Source: Mesotoga infera (GTDB taxonomy: Bacteria; Thermotogota; Thermotogae; Petrotogales; Kosmotogaceae). Taken from it: a DNA stretch of 64,000 bases. The translations under genes and the position numbers were made by a program. Below are positions 8,663 through 17,392 of the stretch, piece by piece; the stretch's first letter is position 1; every line of letters begins with the position of its first letter. The notes beneath the pieces are model-generated. The model worked only from the letters and a program-made list of their open reading frames with translations, searched no databases and was not told the origin of the DNA. The DNA is taken from positions 2,901,661 through 2,965,660 of the forward strand of contig NZ_LS974202.1 of the NCBI RefSeq assembly GCF_900157305.1. The letters run 5' to 3'.

Positions 8663-9769
8663 ATGTACAGGTTTATTTGCAGCCTTTTGATACTGACAAT
8701 CGCCGTTCCCCTGGCAGGGCTGACCGTTTGGGTAAGCTGGGAAGGCGAGGATTTTTACAGGGAAGTCGCCTCGTCGTTCGAGCGGGAAAAAGGAATAAAG
8801 GTCGTACTGGAGTATTTCCCCAAGATCGAGGATAAGCTCGGGGTCGCTCTCAAGACGGGTGATCTGCCCGATATGGCCCTCGCCAAGGATACTTATTCGG
8901 GGAACCTGGGGGCTTCGAAAAGACCACTCGAAATCGCTGCCGATGACCTGGCAGGTTTCAAAGGGGAGTACCTGGAAGCCTACACTTACGGCGACGCCGT
9001 CGTTGCGCTTCCCTTCTACGCCGATGTTCAGGTGGCCTTCATAAACAGGTCTGTCTTCGAGAAGGCCGACCTGCCGCTTCCCGAGGAGCTCGACATGGGA
9101 GAGCTCGAAACGCTTGTTCAGGAGCTGAAGAAGGTCGTTCAGTATCCCGTCGCCTTCGATTTCACATCTCCCTACATGATGTTTCCCTATATTTCCGATT
9201 CCCCTCCCGTAGGAGAGGACGGAAGGCCGCTCTTGAACGGCAGGGAACGTGTAGAGGCAGTCGAAGCGATCAAGCGATACTTCGACACCGGCGTGATAAG
9301 CAGACTGGAGAGGGCCGCGATGAACGGCCTTTTCAGAAACGGGAAGATAGGTATAATGCTCCAGGGCAGTTATATGGCCGAGAAGTTCGCGGCCGCGAAT
9401 CTTGACTTTGCTATGGTGCCGCTCCCCGACCTGGAAGGCAGGCAGATAAAAGGCGTCATAGATTCCAAGGGCTTCTTCCTCTTCAAAAAGGAAAGCTACG
9501 CGCAGTCCATAGAGTTCGCGAGATACCTGATGGAGAAGAGCGAAGCCTTCTGCGGGCAGTACAGAAAATATCCGCTCTTCGAAGCGGCCTGGAGCGATCC
9601 GGAGCTGGAGAGAATCGTCGAGGGCGGACAGTTCATGCCCAACGGGCCGGGATACCAGGCGATGCTTTTTGAAGCTTTCGAGCCGGCCCTTCAGGCTATA
9701 TACGGCGGTAATATGGGTGTCGAGCAGGCATTGAACGGAGCTCAAGGATACATAGATTCGGCCTGGTGA
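8663..9769 (+). CDS. ABC transporter extracellular solute-binding protein (family 1)
   Basis: About 368 residues with an N-terminal signal peptide (hydrophobic SLLILTIAVPLAG) and then a cluster C/MalE-type binding protein (VWVSWEGEDFYREVASSFEREKG). There is no lipobox Cys at the cleavage site. ATG 8663 follows GGAGGT by 5 bases and comes directly after the hydroxylase large subunit, so both are probably on one transcript. The companion permease is next. No ATPase is encoded here, so a shared MsmK/MalK-type ATPase elsewhere is likely. The ligand is unknown; linkage to the hydroxylase suggests it feeds that pathway. Confidence 0.88.
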   Translation: MYRFICSLLILTIAVPLAGLTVWVSWEGEDFYREVASSFEREKGIKVVLEYFPKIEDKLGVALKTGDLPDMALAKDTYSGNLGASKRPLEIAADDLAGFKGEYLEAYTYGDAVVALPFYADVQVAFINRSVFEKADLPLPEELDMGELETLVQELKKVVQYPVAFDFTSPYMMFPYISDSPPVGEDGRPLLNGRERVEAVEAIKRYFDTGVISRLERAAMNGLFRNGKIGIMLQGSYMAEKFAAANLDFAMVPLPDLEGRQIKGVIDSKGFFLFKKESYAQSIEFARYLMEKSEAFCGQYRKYPLFEAAWSDPELERIVEGGQFMPNGPGYQAMLFEAFEPALQAIYGGNMGVEQALNGAQGYIDSAW

Positions 9770-9770
9770 G

Positions 9771-11804
9771 ATGCTTCCGGCGCTGTTGGTTATAATTGCT
9801 CTGGTCTCGCTGCAGTTCGTGGTCAGAAAGAACTGGACGCTCGGGCTTCCGGCCTTTCTGATCGTTCTGCTGACAATCGTGGGCCCTGTTCTCTGGGCCC
9901 TTTTCATCTCTTTCACCAGTTACGGCGTCTATCAGGAGAGGCCTATCTTCGTGGGCTTCTATAACTATTCGAAGATACTGCAAGATACAGGCTTCAAACT
10001 CTCGCTCAAGTTGACGGTTTTGTGGTCTTTTTTGAGAGCTTCGCTGGAGATATCGCTATCGTTTCTTCTTGCCCTGAAGCTGAGAAAAAGCTCAAGAACC
10101 ACAAGGTTGGCGCTGCTATTGCTGGCGCTCGGTTGGTTCGTCCCCTCCTTTATAACTGTGTCGGGATGGAGGGCCTTCATACAGGGCTACGGTGGCTACT
10201 CTCTGCTGAATATCGTTCTGGGAACGGGCGTTGATCTTACTCTCAATCCGGTTCAGGCTTTCCTGGCCACACTTCTGGTAAGTGTCTGGCAGTCGATACC
10301 CTTTTCAACGATGATAATAGTCGGGATGCTTGGCAGGGTTTCCGGGGAGCTGGACGATATGATGAGGCTTGACGGCGCTGGTGATTTCGCGGGCGCGACG
10401 CTTCTTCTGGGGGAGATACGCCATCTCATGATACCTTACGCCCTTTTCCAACTGGCAAGAGCAACGAAGGAGTTCACATCGGTCTTTCTCCTTTCGGGCA
10501 ACGGGCCACTGCTGCCGGAGGGGTTCACACCGCAGACGCTGGTCGGCTCGACCTCCTTCGCCGGGGTGGTTCTCTTCAGGAAGTTCGCCGCCGTCAAGGA
10601 TTACGGTCTCCTCTCGGCCTACACAGTCTTCGCAGGGGGCTTCGCGATTCTGTGGATACTAGGGGCCGTGTTCTCCAGAAACAGCGTCCCTGCGCGCCAT
10701 AGACAGATCCTCTTCTTGAGCGCCGTGGCGCATCTCTTTCTGGGAGCCTACACAGGCTGGAGCTTCTGGTTTCTGGTGCCGGTAACGGCCTATTCGCTTC
10801 TCCCCTTCACCATACCGCGCCACAGAAGACTTTTCCGCTTCGCCGTCGGGGCTTCGGTCATCTACGAAGTCGTAATGAATATTGTGAAGATCTCGCTGGA
10901 GGGCGTTAGCGGTATAGTGCCGGCCAGTTTCCTCAGCGTTCCTCTGATTCTCCTTTCGATGAGGTACAGATTTCCACCGATCGACTTCACGCTTCCACGG
11001 TGGCTTAAAAGTTCGCTACTGATCCTATCTCTCCTGCCAACGATCTTTCTCGTTGCATACATTCTACTTCTCTCTTTCTCGGGTGAGGGAGAGATAATCC
11101 CTTCACTGAACGCGCTCACGGTGTCGAATTATCAGCGGGTCGTAGGCGACGGTCTTTTGAACAGCATCCTCAACACTCTAAAAACGGCCCTCTGGAGCTT
11201 CGTGATAATTCTTGGAACAATTACTCCTCTGGCTTATCTCTTCGCTACCAAGAAAGGCTTGCTCGCGAAGACGACTGCATCGCTGGTGCTGCTGGGAAGC
11301 CTCTACACAGGGATGCACACGCTATTGCCACTCTATTTCATATTCAGGGGTATAGGTTTGACCGATAGTTTCTTCGGTGTCGCTTTGGTCATTACGGTTC
11401 AATCGGCACCTCTGGCCCTGCTAGTTCTCGGAGGCTTTTTCGCCTCGGTGCCACGTGAATTGAGAGAGATATCGAGAGTCGATGGCCTATCCGGGATCGG
11501 CTATCTCTGGAGGGTGCTCTTCCCCCTCTCTCTGCCGGTCGTTGGCGGAGTTTTGACTTACGTGCTGGTTTCCTGCTGGAGCTCCTTCACGCTGCCCCTG
11601 ATCATGCTTAACCGGAGCGAAATGATGCCCTTCTCGCTGAAAGTCTTCTCATACGCCGGCGAGATAAGGAGCTACTACACTTCCTGGAACCTCTTCGCCG
11701 CGGCGTCGGTGATCGGTACCGTGCCGCTCCTCCTGCTTTTCAGGATCGCTAGGTCGATGATTTACAGCCCCGGTCTGGGCGACAGGGGCGTCGGTTACGA
11801 CTGA
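9771..11804 (+). CDS. Fused MalF-MalG-type ABC permease (two permease domains in one chain)
   Basis: A 677-residue, very hydrophobic protein. The N-terminal half starts like MalF-type permeases and carries an EAA-like loop near residue 191 (LDDMMRLDGAG). The middle (about 300-385) holds extra membrane segments. The second half carries another EAA loop near residue 563 (LREISRVDGLSG). Both halves of a carbohydrate-type importer are therefore fused, whereas the usual arrangement is two genes. It begins 1 base after the binding-protein stop. It is the last gene of the operon; the next gene has its own promoter. I see no internal stop or frameshift, so the fusion looks genuine. Confidence 0.85.
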   Translation: MLPALLVIIALVSLQFVVRKNWTLGLPAFLIVLLTIVGPVLWALFISFTSYGVYQERPIFVGFYNYSKILQDTGFKLSLKLTVLWSFLRASLEISLSFLLALKLRKSSRTTRLALLLLALGWFVPSFITVSGWRAFIQGYGGYSLLNIVLGTGVDLTLNPVQAFLATLLVSVWQSIPFSTMIIVGMLGRVSGELDDMMRLDGAGDFAGATLLLGEIRHLMIPYALFQLARATKEFTSVFLLSGNGPLLPEGFTPQTLVGSTSFAGVVLFRKFAAVKDYGLLSAYTVFAGGFAILWILGAVFSRNSVPARHRQILFLSAVAHLFLGAYTGWSFWFLVPVTAYSLLPFTIPRHRRLFRFAVGASVIYEVVMNIVKISLEGVSGIVPASFLSVPLILLSMRYRFPPIDFTLPRWLKSSLLILSLLPTIFLVAYILLLSFSGEGEIIPSLNALTVSNYQRVVGDGLLNSILNTLKTALWSFVIILGTITPLAYLFATKKGLLAKTTASLVLLGSLYTGMHTLLPLYFIFRGIGLTDSFFGVALVITVQSAPLALLVLGGFFASVPRELREISRVDGLSGIGYLWRVLFPLSLPVVGGVLTYVLVSCWSSFTLPLIMLNRSEMMPFSLKVFSYAGEIRSYYTSWNLFAAASVIGTVPLLLLFRIARSMIYSPGLGDRGVGYD

Positions 11805-11839
11805 GTTCTGCGGAGAATCTTTTCAAAGGCTTATTGATT

Positions 11840-11867
11840 TTGACTCCCGTAGATGGCAAACTATTAA
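11840..11867 (+). promoter_or_regulatory. Putative sigma-70-type promoter of the LD-carboxypeptidase gene
   Basis: TTGACT at 11840-11845 and TATTAA at 11862-11867 are separated by 16 bases, 28 bases upstream of the start at 11895. It lies in a short gap after the permease operon, so it probably starts a new transcript. Confidence 0.5.
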
Positions 11868-11894
11868 GTATAGCTTTAACTGGAGGATACTCTA

Positions 11895-12842
11895 ATGAGA
11901 AAGGTCTGGTTGATGATTATGCTGCTCAACTTCTTGCTTCTCAGCAACTCGCTCTCGGCAGGAGAGATAAGAACGGTCTTCGTGACGGCTCCATCGAGTT
12001 TTCCCGACAGGGGCAAACTCGACGCCGGTGTCGCCGCGCTCAGGAACGCCGGTTTCAGGGTCGTCGTCGGAAGGAGCTGTCAGGTCTCTCTCTCTCCGCG
12101 GGAGAAGGCTCAGGAGTTGAATGAAGCCTTCTCGAATCCCGAGTACGAAGCGATCATAACGGCCAGGGGCGGCTACGGATCGTACAACATTCTCGATTGG
12201 CTTGACTGGGAGACTATCGCCGCCAACCCCAAACCATTGGTGGGTTATAGCGATATAACCGCACTCCTGCTGGCCATCTATTTCAAGACGGGGATCATCA
12301 CCTATCACGGGCCGATGGTCGCCGTGGAACTTGGAAGCGACAACCAGTCGTTGAAGAATATAATGGACCTCTTCAACGGCAACAAGATCATCAGGTTCAA
12401 CTACGTCTCCATGCCCGTGATACCCGGATCGATGACGGGAAGATTGATTCCGGCAAACCTTTCGCTCTTCCAGGCGCTCCAGGGCACCGAGTATCTGGGT
12501 TCCTTGAAGGACGCGATTCTGGTGCTTGAAGACGTCAGCGAATCGAAGGAGTCGCTCGAGAGAATGATATGGAACATCGCTCATATAAACGGCTTTTCGT
12601 TGCTGCGCGGCGTGATCTTCGCCGGTTTCACCGAGATAAAGAACGGCGATCTTAACGATATAAAGAGGCTTATAAACGATTACTTTCTCGGCAAAGAAAT
12701 ACCCGTCTGGATCGGCATGCCGAGCTACCACGGGGACTTTCCAAAGCTCGTGCTTCCCGTGGGCCAGTGGGTGAACGTCGATATGGAGAAGGGAATCATC
12801 GAAATACTCGACTCTCCTGCCGACGTGGTGGAAAAGAAATAA
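11895..12842 (+). CDS. LD-carboxypeptidase / MccF-like peptidase S66, secreted
   Basis: About 315 residues with an N-terminal signal peptide (LMIMLLNFLLLSNSLSAG). The S66 serine peptidase triad is visible: Ser119 in GYSDITA, Glu212 in LEDVSES and His279 in GMPSYHGD. The family cleaves the LD bond in tetrapeptides of peptidoglycan (LdcA) or acts on microcin C-like amides (MccF). The export signal points to wall recycling or remodelling in the periplasm. Classic LdcA is cytoplasmic, so the signal peptide is worth noting. It is a single gene with its own promoter and a strong terminator. Confidence 0.85.
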   Translation: MRKVWLMIMLLNFLLLSNSLSAGEIRTVFVTAPSSFPDRGKLDAGVAALRNAGFRVVVGRSCQVSLSPREKAQELNEAFSNPEYEAIITARGGYGSYNILDWLDWETIAANPKPLVGYSDITALLLAIYFKTGIITYHGPMVAVELGSDNQSLKNIMDLFNGNKIIRFNYVSMPVIPGSMTGRLIPANLSLFQALQGTEYLGSLKDAILVLEDVSESKESLERMIWNIAHINGFSLLRGVIFAGFTEIKNGDLNDIKRLINDYFLGKEIPVWIGMPSYHGDFPKLVLPVGQWVNVDMEKGIIEILDSPADVVEKK

Positions 12843-12874
12843 GGGCGCCCTTTGGGCGCCCCTGTATTTATTTT
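12843..12874. terminator. Bidirectional intrinsic terminator
   Basis: Perfect 8-bp stem GGGCGCCC / TTT loop / GGGCGCCC (12843-12861), followed on the + strand by a T-rich run to 12874. On the - strand the stem is followed by TTATTTCTTTT. It sits between convergent genes (LD-carboxypeptidase and trxB). Confidence 0.85.
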
Positions 12875-12879
12875 TCCGA

Positions 12880-13839
12880 TCAACCGTTGAAATAGGTCCT
12901 GGCCGCGTGGTAAACGGCGATCGCTCCATCGGCTGCCGCCGTTACTATTTGGCGCACTTCCTTTTCCCTTACGTCGCCAATGGCGTAAACGCCCTTCACT
13001 TCGGTCTCCATGTTCGCGTCGGTCAGAATATAGCCGAACCCGTTCAGCGGCACTTTCCCCTTGAGGAAGCCGCTGTTTGGAAGGAGTCCTATGAAGACGA
13101 AAATACCCTCGATCGGTAGTTTCGTGATTTCGCCGGTTTCCTGATGCCTGATATTTATGGCGCGGACCTGCGTGTCTCCCTCGATCGATTCGACCACCGA
13201 GCCAAAGATGTACTCGACCTTTCCGGTAGCGTTCAATTTATCCTGGAGAAGTTTATCGGCCGTCAACTTCGGCAGATTCTGAACTATCGTTATCTTCTTG
13301 ACCATCTTGCTCAGGTATATAGATTCGTCCAGCGCGCTGTTGCCGCCGCCGATCACGGCGATATGCTTATCGGTGAAGAAGTGACCGTCGCAGGTGGCGC
13401 AGTAGCTTATGCCCCTGCCCCTGAAAGTCTCTTCGCCTTCCACTCCCAGGCTTCTTGGGTTGGAACCGGTAGCCACGATGATCACATTGGAGGCGATTCT
13501 TCTGCCGTTGTCGAGGATCACGGCCTTTTCCGGCCCCTCGAGTTCTACATCCACGACCTCGCCGTAGAAAAACGGCACATCGAAGGCTCTCGCGTGTTCG
13601 GCCATCTTTTCACTCAGCTCCATACCGCCGATACTGGTGAACCCCGTCCAGTTCTCCACCGCCTGTGTGTTGTTCATCTGGCCTCCGTCGAGCGCCTTTT
13701 CTATTATCAGCGGTTTCAAACCCGCCTGCACGGAGTATATGGAGGCCGTGATACCACCGGGTCCACCACCGATTATAATTATGTCGTACCTGTCTTCAAT
13801 TTCCGCTTTTTTTGCACTGCCCAGCTCGAAGAACGACAT
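12880..13839 (-). CDS. trxB: Thioredoxin reductase (NADPH, FAD)
   Basis: About 319 residues. FAD-binding GGGPGG (24-29), redox-active CATC (Cys147, Cys150) followed by DGHFF, NAD(P)-binding GGGNSA, and the C-terminal FAD motif YAIGDV are all present. It reduces thioredoxin or the neighbouring protein disulfide oxidoreductase, whose gene lies 12 bases upstream on the same strand. Pairing of TrxB with a two-CXXC glutaredoxin-like protein is a known thermophile arrangement. There is a GAGGAGGAG ribosome site just before ATG 13839. Transcription probably starts upstream of 14499, under the CsoR/CstR-like operator. Confidence 0.95.
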   Translation of the reverse strand: MSFFELGSAKKAEIEDRYDIIIIGGGPGGITASIYSVQAGLKPLIIEKALDGGQMNNTQAVENWTGFTSIGGMELSEKMAEHARAFDVPFFYGEVVDVELEGPEKAVILDNGRRIASNVIIVATGSNPRSLGVEGEETFRGRGISYCATCDGHFFTDKHIAVIGGGNSALDESIYLSKMVKKITIVQNLPKLTADKLLQDKLNATGKVEYIFGSVVESIEGDTQVRAINIRHQETGEITKLPIEGIFVFIGLLPNSGFLKGKVPLNGFGYILTDANMETEVKGVYAIGDVREKEVRQIVTAAADGAIAVYHAARTYFNG

Positions 13840-13851
13840 CTCTTCTCCTCC

Positions 13852-14499
13852 TCAGAGCGCTTTCAATACCTGTTCCACATACTGACCTTCGGGTATGGCT
13901 CCGACAAAGGTGACTCTGTCGTTGACAACTATCTGTGGAACCGACGAAACACCATACTTCATGGACATCTCCTGGAACTCGTTGGCCTCGATCATGTAAG
14001 CCTTGATGTTCTTGTTGGCCATGGCGATGTGGTGGGCCGTCAATACGGCCCTCGGGCAGTAAGGGCAGGTCGTGGTGACGAAGACCTTTATCTCCACGGG
14101 TTTGTCAATGGCCTCTATCTTCTCGAGCGACTCCTTCGACAGTTCGGGTTTCGCGCCTTTGGAGAAGGTCACTATATCCTGCAGGAGCGTCCCAAATTCG
14201 TGGCCGGCCGGTACACCCAGGAACCTGACTCCCTTGTCGTCTCCGTCCGGTGTGAGGAGCACTATGCCCGGTGCCAGCTCGATCTCGTACTTGCGTGCCA
14301 TTTCGGAATCCACGTCGAAGACTTCGTAGGTGAGTTTGCCGTTTATACCAGACAGCTCATTCAAAAGCTGTTCGGCCGTATTACAGTAATCGCATTTCTT
14401 CTCGCTCCTGAAAAAAAGCGCCTTAACCGGTCCTTCCAGCGCCGAAAAAACCTCTTTCACTTGTTTGGTGACATTGTCTGGCAGCAGTTTATTCTCCAT
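13852..14499 (-). CDS. Protein disulfide oxidoreductase (Pdo), glutaredoxin-like with two CXXC sites
   Basis: A 215-residue protein built from two thioredoxin folds, each with an active site: KKCDYCN (Cys36, Cys39) and TTCPYCP (Cys145, Cys148). This is the Pdo family of hyperthermophilic archaea and bacteria, used in cytosolic disulfide chemistry and peroxiredoxin reduction with TrxB. No signal peptide is seen, so it acts in the cytoplasm. The gene starts at ATG 14499 after an AGGAGGG site. Its promoter region contains a palindrome of the CsoR/CstR type, which would fit control by copper or reactive sulfur species. Confidence 0.92.
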   Translation of the reverse strand: MENKLLPDNVTKQVKEVFSALEGPVKALFFRSEKKCDYCNTAEQLLNELSGINGKLTYEVFDVDSEMARKYEIELAPGIVLLTPDGDDKGVRFLGVPAGHEFGTLLQDIVTFSKGAKPELSKESLEKIEAIDKPVEIKVFVTTTCPYCPRAVLTAHHIAMANKNIKAYMIEANEFQEMSMKYGVSSVPQIVVNDRVTFVGAIPEGQYVEQVLKAL

Positions 14500-14527
14500 C
14501 TCTATCCCTCCTAATATGGTTGTTTTT

Positions 14528-14544
14528 ATACCCTATGGGGGTAT
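14528..14544 (-). promoter_or_regulatory. CsoR/CstR-like operator upstream of pdo-trxB
   Basis: Inverted repeat ATACCC-N5-GGGTAT lies 28 bases upstream of the pdo start. The - strand reads TATAAA at 14530-14525 as a likely -10 box, so a bound repressor would cover the promoter. CsoR-family sites (copper, persulfide) have this C-tract/G-tract form. Assignment to that family is inference; no such regulator gene is in the window. Confidence 0.5.
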
Positions 14545-14559
14545 GATAACATAAATATA

Positions 14560-15111
14560 TTACTCTTCCTTTGATAGTTTGTTTCTAAAATCCTCCCCGA
14601 TCCATCTACTCACGCTCAAGACAAAGGTAGAGAAGGCGAAGACAAGTATGACGCCGACCCATTGATCGGGAAAGAACCGGGACAGCTCTCTGGAGAAGAT
14701 CATGATCAGCGCCGAGCTCGATGCGAAGGAGATGTTGCTTTCGATCAGCTTCCATTTCCCCTGGACGAGCAGGTAATTCATGAAAAACTCCTCTCTGGTG
14801 TACCCCATGGAAAGGAAGAGCACCCTGAAGGTATCGTCGTAACTGATGATGTGTCTTCCGAGAGAGTTGTAGATGAAGAAGTAAGCCACGAAAAAGAGAA
14901 AGGTCAGAAACAGTTTCCGGTTATCGGTCAAAACCAGCGAGGCAAGCAGAGTCGCGGTAGTGGAAGCCGCCGAGTTCATGAACATCAGGTGAGCTGGCGG
15001 TCTTCTGACACGCAGATAGAATGCAAAAACCGTGGCCACCGCGAAGGCGGTGGCCAGGCCCGATATTAAGATCAGTATGACAAGTAGCTCGATGGTTTCC
15101 TGTATCAGCAA
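14560..15111 (-). CDS. Unknown multi-pass membrane protein
   Basis: A 183-residue protein with about five hydrophobic segments (first ~7-30, then clusters near 48-62, 68-85, 125-140 and 150-170). I recognise no family motif. It begins at TTG 15111, 8 bases after GAGAAG, and directly follows the stomatin-like gene, so it may be the third gene of a stomatin-NfeD operon. A function in membrane organisation could be guessed from that, but nothing in the protein itself shows it. It ends 16 bases before the operator of pdo-trxB. Confidence 0.7.
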   Translation of the reverse strand: MLIQETIELLVILILISGLATAFAVATVFAFYLRVRRPPAHLMFMNSAASTTATLLASLVLTDNRKLFLTFLFFVAYFFIYNSLGRHIISYDDTFRVLFLSMGYTREEFFMNYLLVQGKWKLIESNISFASSSALIMIFSRELSRFFPDQWVGVILVFAFSTFVLSVSRWIGEDFRNKLSKEE

Positions 15112-15116
15112 TCAAA

Positions 15117-16049
15117 TCACTTCTCGCCGGTACTCTCCCGTTCCCCGGAGGTTGACTTTTCCCTGAAAATTTCGGCCATAGAACCGATAGAGCTCAACAT
15201 GGCGCTGCTTTCGTAAGGCAGGAAGACTTTGTTGGCCTTTCCGTCGGCGATCTGCTTAAGGGCGTCGAGGTAGCGAATGGCGATTACATCCTTTGTAGGA
15301 TCGCCGGCATGGATCGCTTTGAATACGTTGATTATGGCGTCGGCCTGACCTTCGGCTTCGGCTATCAATTTGAATTTGTTGGCCTCGGCCACTCTCTTGA
15401 TCGACTCGCTCTGGCCCTCGGCCTGGAGTATCGCCGACATCTTGTCGCCCTCGGCTTTGGTTATCTCTGACTGTTTGTAACCCTCGGCCTCGAGAATCAC
15501 GGCTCTCTTAGTTCTTTCGGCCTTCATCTGCTTGGACATGGCGTCCATGATATCCTGCGGCGGGTCGATCTTTTTTATCTCTACCCTCGTGACTTTGACG
15601 CCCCACTTGTCGGTTGCCTCGTCGAGTACCTCTCTCAAGGTTACGTTTATCCTTTCCCTCGAGGTGAGCGTCTGGTCGAGTTCCATCTCTCCTATGACGT
15701 TCCTGAGGTTGGTCTGTGCCAGTTTTATAGCGGCTATCTCGAAGCTGGAGACGTTGTAAACGACCCTGAAGGCGTCGGTGATCTGGTAATAAATGATTGC
15801 ATCGACCGTCACGACTACGTTATCCTTGGTTATGACTTCCTGCGGCGGAACGTCTATCACGGTCTCGCGGAGATCGACCTTTATCATCCTCTCGATGAAA
15901 GGAATTATGAACTGCAGACCCGGTTGGCCTTCTCTACGGTACTTTCCAAGCCTTTCTACCAGACCCTTTTCGAAGGGTCTTATGATCTTTATACCCGATG
16001 CCGCAATTATGAATATAACTGCCGCGAGTACTAGCCACACTATTACCAT
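15117..16049 (-). CDS. SPFH/stomatin-like (Band 7) membrane protein
   Basis: About 310 residues. One N-terminal membrane helix (~3-20) is followed by the SPFH domain ([16 protein letters not shown] start, then [14 protein letters not shown]) and a long charged coiled region rich in Ala/Glu ([20 protein letters not shown]). This is the paraslipin/QmcA group, which forms oligomers in the membrane. The NfeD gene directly upstream is its usual partner. The ribosome site GGAGGAG precedes ATG 16049. Confidence 0.92.
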   Translation of the reverse strand: MVIVWLVLAAVIFIIAASGIKIIRPFEKGLVERLGKYRREGQPGLQFIIPFIERMIKVDLRETVIDVPPQEVITKDNVVVTVDAIIYYQITDAFRVVYNVSSFEIAAIKLAQTNLRNVIGEMELDQTLTSRERINVTLREVLDEATDKWGVKVTRVEIKKIDPPQDIMDAMSKQMKAERTKRAVILEAEGYKQSEITKAEGDKMSAILQAEGQSESIKRVAEANKFKLIAEAEGQADAIINVFKAIHAGDPTKDVIAIRYLDALKQIADGKANKVFLPYESSAMLSSIGSMAEIFREKSTSGERESTGEK

Positions 16050-16066
16050 TTCTCACTCCTCCTCCA

Positions 16067-16504
16067 CTACTCTTGTGTTTTTCTTTCCACGAGTACTGTG
16101 GTTCCTTCGAGCCTCACTACTCTCACCGGTGTGTCAACGGGAATCGTTCCGCCGTCGATCGAGCTGGCCCTCCAGTCTTCTCCCTCGATCCTCACCAGAC
16201 CCCTGTCCAGAGAGGGGTTAATCTCCACCACAACTCTTCCAGTAGATCCCACAAGCCCGTCGATGTACATCTTTTTCGGGGAATCGTTCTTCGAGAGCTT
16301 TTTCGCTATCGGTCTGGTGAGCAACACCAGTAACGTGCTGCTCAAGGCGAAGACGATTATCTGCCAGCCGAGGTTGGTGGTGAACATCGCCGTGATGCCG
16401 GCCAGAAAGGCTCCTATGGAGAACCACAGGAAAAAGAACGTCGGGGTCAGTATCTCCACTACCAGTAGAACCAAACCAAATATCATCCAACCTATGTAAC
16501 CCAT
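16067..16504 (-). CDS. NfeD-family short membrane protein (stomatin partner)
   Basis: A 145-residue protein with three or four N-terminal membrane helices (~5-70) and a C-terminal OB-fold (~85-140, beginning near DGLVGSTGRVVVEINPS). That is the short NfeD form without the ClpP-like protease domain. NfeD proteins are nearly always encoded beside a stomatin and are thought to stabilise it. GGAGGT precedes ATG 16504. It lies 35 bases after rnz on the same strand and might be read from the ribosomal operon. Confidence 0.88.
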   Translation of the reverse strand: MGYIGWMIFGLVLLVVEILTPTFFFLWFSIGAFLAGITAMFTTNLGWQIIVFALSSTLLVLLTRPIAKKLSKNDSPKKMYIDGLVGSTGRVVVEINPSLDRGLVRIEGEDWRASSIDGGTIPVDTPVRVVRLEGTTVLVERKTQE

Positions 16505-16535
16505 GCTTTACCTCCTCCCGGAGTACTGTGCACAG

Positions 16536-16554
16536 GTTTTCACAATGTGAAAAC
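16536..16554. promoter_or_regulatory. Perfect 19-base palindrome at the rnz end / nfeD upstream region
   Basis: GTTTTCACA-A-TGTGAAAAC is a perfect 9-1-9 inverted repeat that overlaps the last codons of rnz and lies 32 bases upstream of the nfeD start. It could be an operator for nfeD-stomatin, or a weak hairpin. No T-run follows on the - strand, so a terminator is less likely. Confidence 0.45.
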
Positions 16555-17391
16555 GTGCTCTGGGTGAACTACGTACACTTCCACTCCCGTATCTTCGAGT
16601 TCCTTCTGGACGAAGGAATGCCATTTCTTCATTCTGGAAGTATACCTTCCCGATATATGATACAATATCAGTCTCTTTATTCCCTCACTGTGCTTCACAC
16701 TATCTATGACCTCTTCGACGCTTGAATGGTTCTGGTTCCGTCTGTCTTTCTCCTGAAGAAAAGTGCACTCGTGCAAAAGCGTTTCGGAGTTGCTTATTAT
16801 CTCTGGAGGAAGGGCGAAAGTGTCGCCGCTTATCGTCACTATCTTCTGGGTATAGATGTCCGTTATGGCATCCCTGCCCTTTTCACGAACTATCGAGGCT
16901 ATTTCGTTCGATGTCAGACCGGAGAGCTCTTCCTTCAGCTTGCGTCTCTCTTCGTAAATGTGGTAGCCGCAACTGATCTCCCCGGCCGTGTGCTTTACCC
17001 TGAAAGGTCTGACCGATCTTTTAAAACTGCCGGCCGTTCTCAGAAATACCTCGTTTCCGTCGTCCAGAGGGTTCAGGATCATGTCGTACCTCAACCTCGG
17101 ATTCATGCTAACTATGAAATCCAAAAAGGCCTCGATCGCCCTGTTTCCGGCCGGGTAATTTATTCTGAGGGGTTTGTCCCTGTCGCCCATGGCGGTGTTC
17201 CGTGTGTTGATAAGGCCCCAGAGTCCCGCGATGTGATCGACATGTCCATGGGTCACGAACACGTCTTTTATGGCGTAAACGCTGTTTCCAAGTATGGTGG
17301 AGATACCCTCGCCCGAATCGAAGAGAATCCTTTCCGGTCTGTAGAGAATCCATGTAGAGTACAGCGCTTTCGAGAAGATCTGAAACTCCAA
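16540..17391 (-). CDS. rnz: Ribonuclease Z-like metallo-beta-lactamase-fold nuclease
   Basis: About 283 residues. The phosphodiesterase histidine motif THGHVDH (His48, His50, Asp52, His53) follows FDSGEG, and later His and Asp ligands are in SGDTFALPP and LYHISGRY. RNase Z trims the 3' trailer of tRNA precursors. The order of the blocks and the length match the short bacterial ElaC form. It begins 1 base after rplI and could be co-transcribed with the ribosomal genes. Other metallo-beta-lactamase-fold hydrolases remain possible, but the fit is good. Confidence 0.8.
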   Translation of the reverse strand: MEFQIFSKALYSTWILYRPERILFDSGEGISTILGNSVYAIKDVFVTHGHVDHIAGLWGLINTRNTAMGDRDKPLRINYPAGNRAIEAFLDFIVSMNPRLRYDMILNPLDDGNEVFLRTAGSFKRSVRPFRVKHTAGEISCGYHIYEERRKLKEELSGLTSNEIASIVREKGRDAITDIYTQKIVTISGDTFALPPEIISNSETLLHECTFLQEKDRRNQNHSSVEEVIDSVKHSEGIKRLILYHISGRYTSRMKKWHSFVQKELEDTGVEVYVVHPEHVFTL

Positions 17392-17392
17392 T

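Noticed and set aside
6304..9916. Long - strand ORFs opposite the hydroxylase large subunit and the binding protein (365 and 433 codons)
   Set aside because: Shadows of well-supported + strand genes; GC-rich third positions keep the opposite frame open.
11892..12929. A 345-codon - strand ORF opposite the LD-carboxypeptidase
   Set aside because: The + strand gene has a full catalytic triad, promoter and terminator; the - strand frame crosses the terminator.
13144..14514. A 456-codon + strand ORF opposite trxB and pdo
   Set aside because: It is antisense to two genes with clear motifs, and its translation has no recognisable domain or ribosome site.
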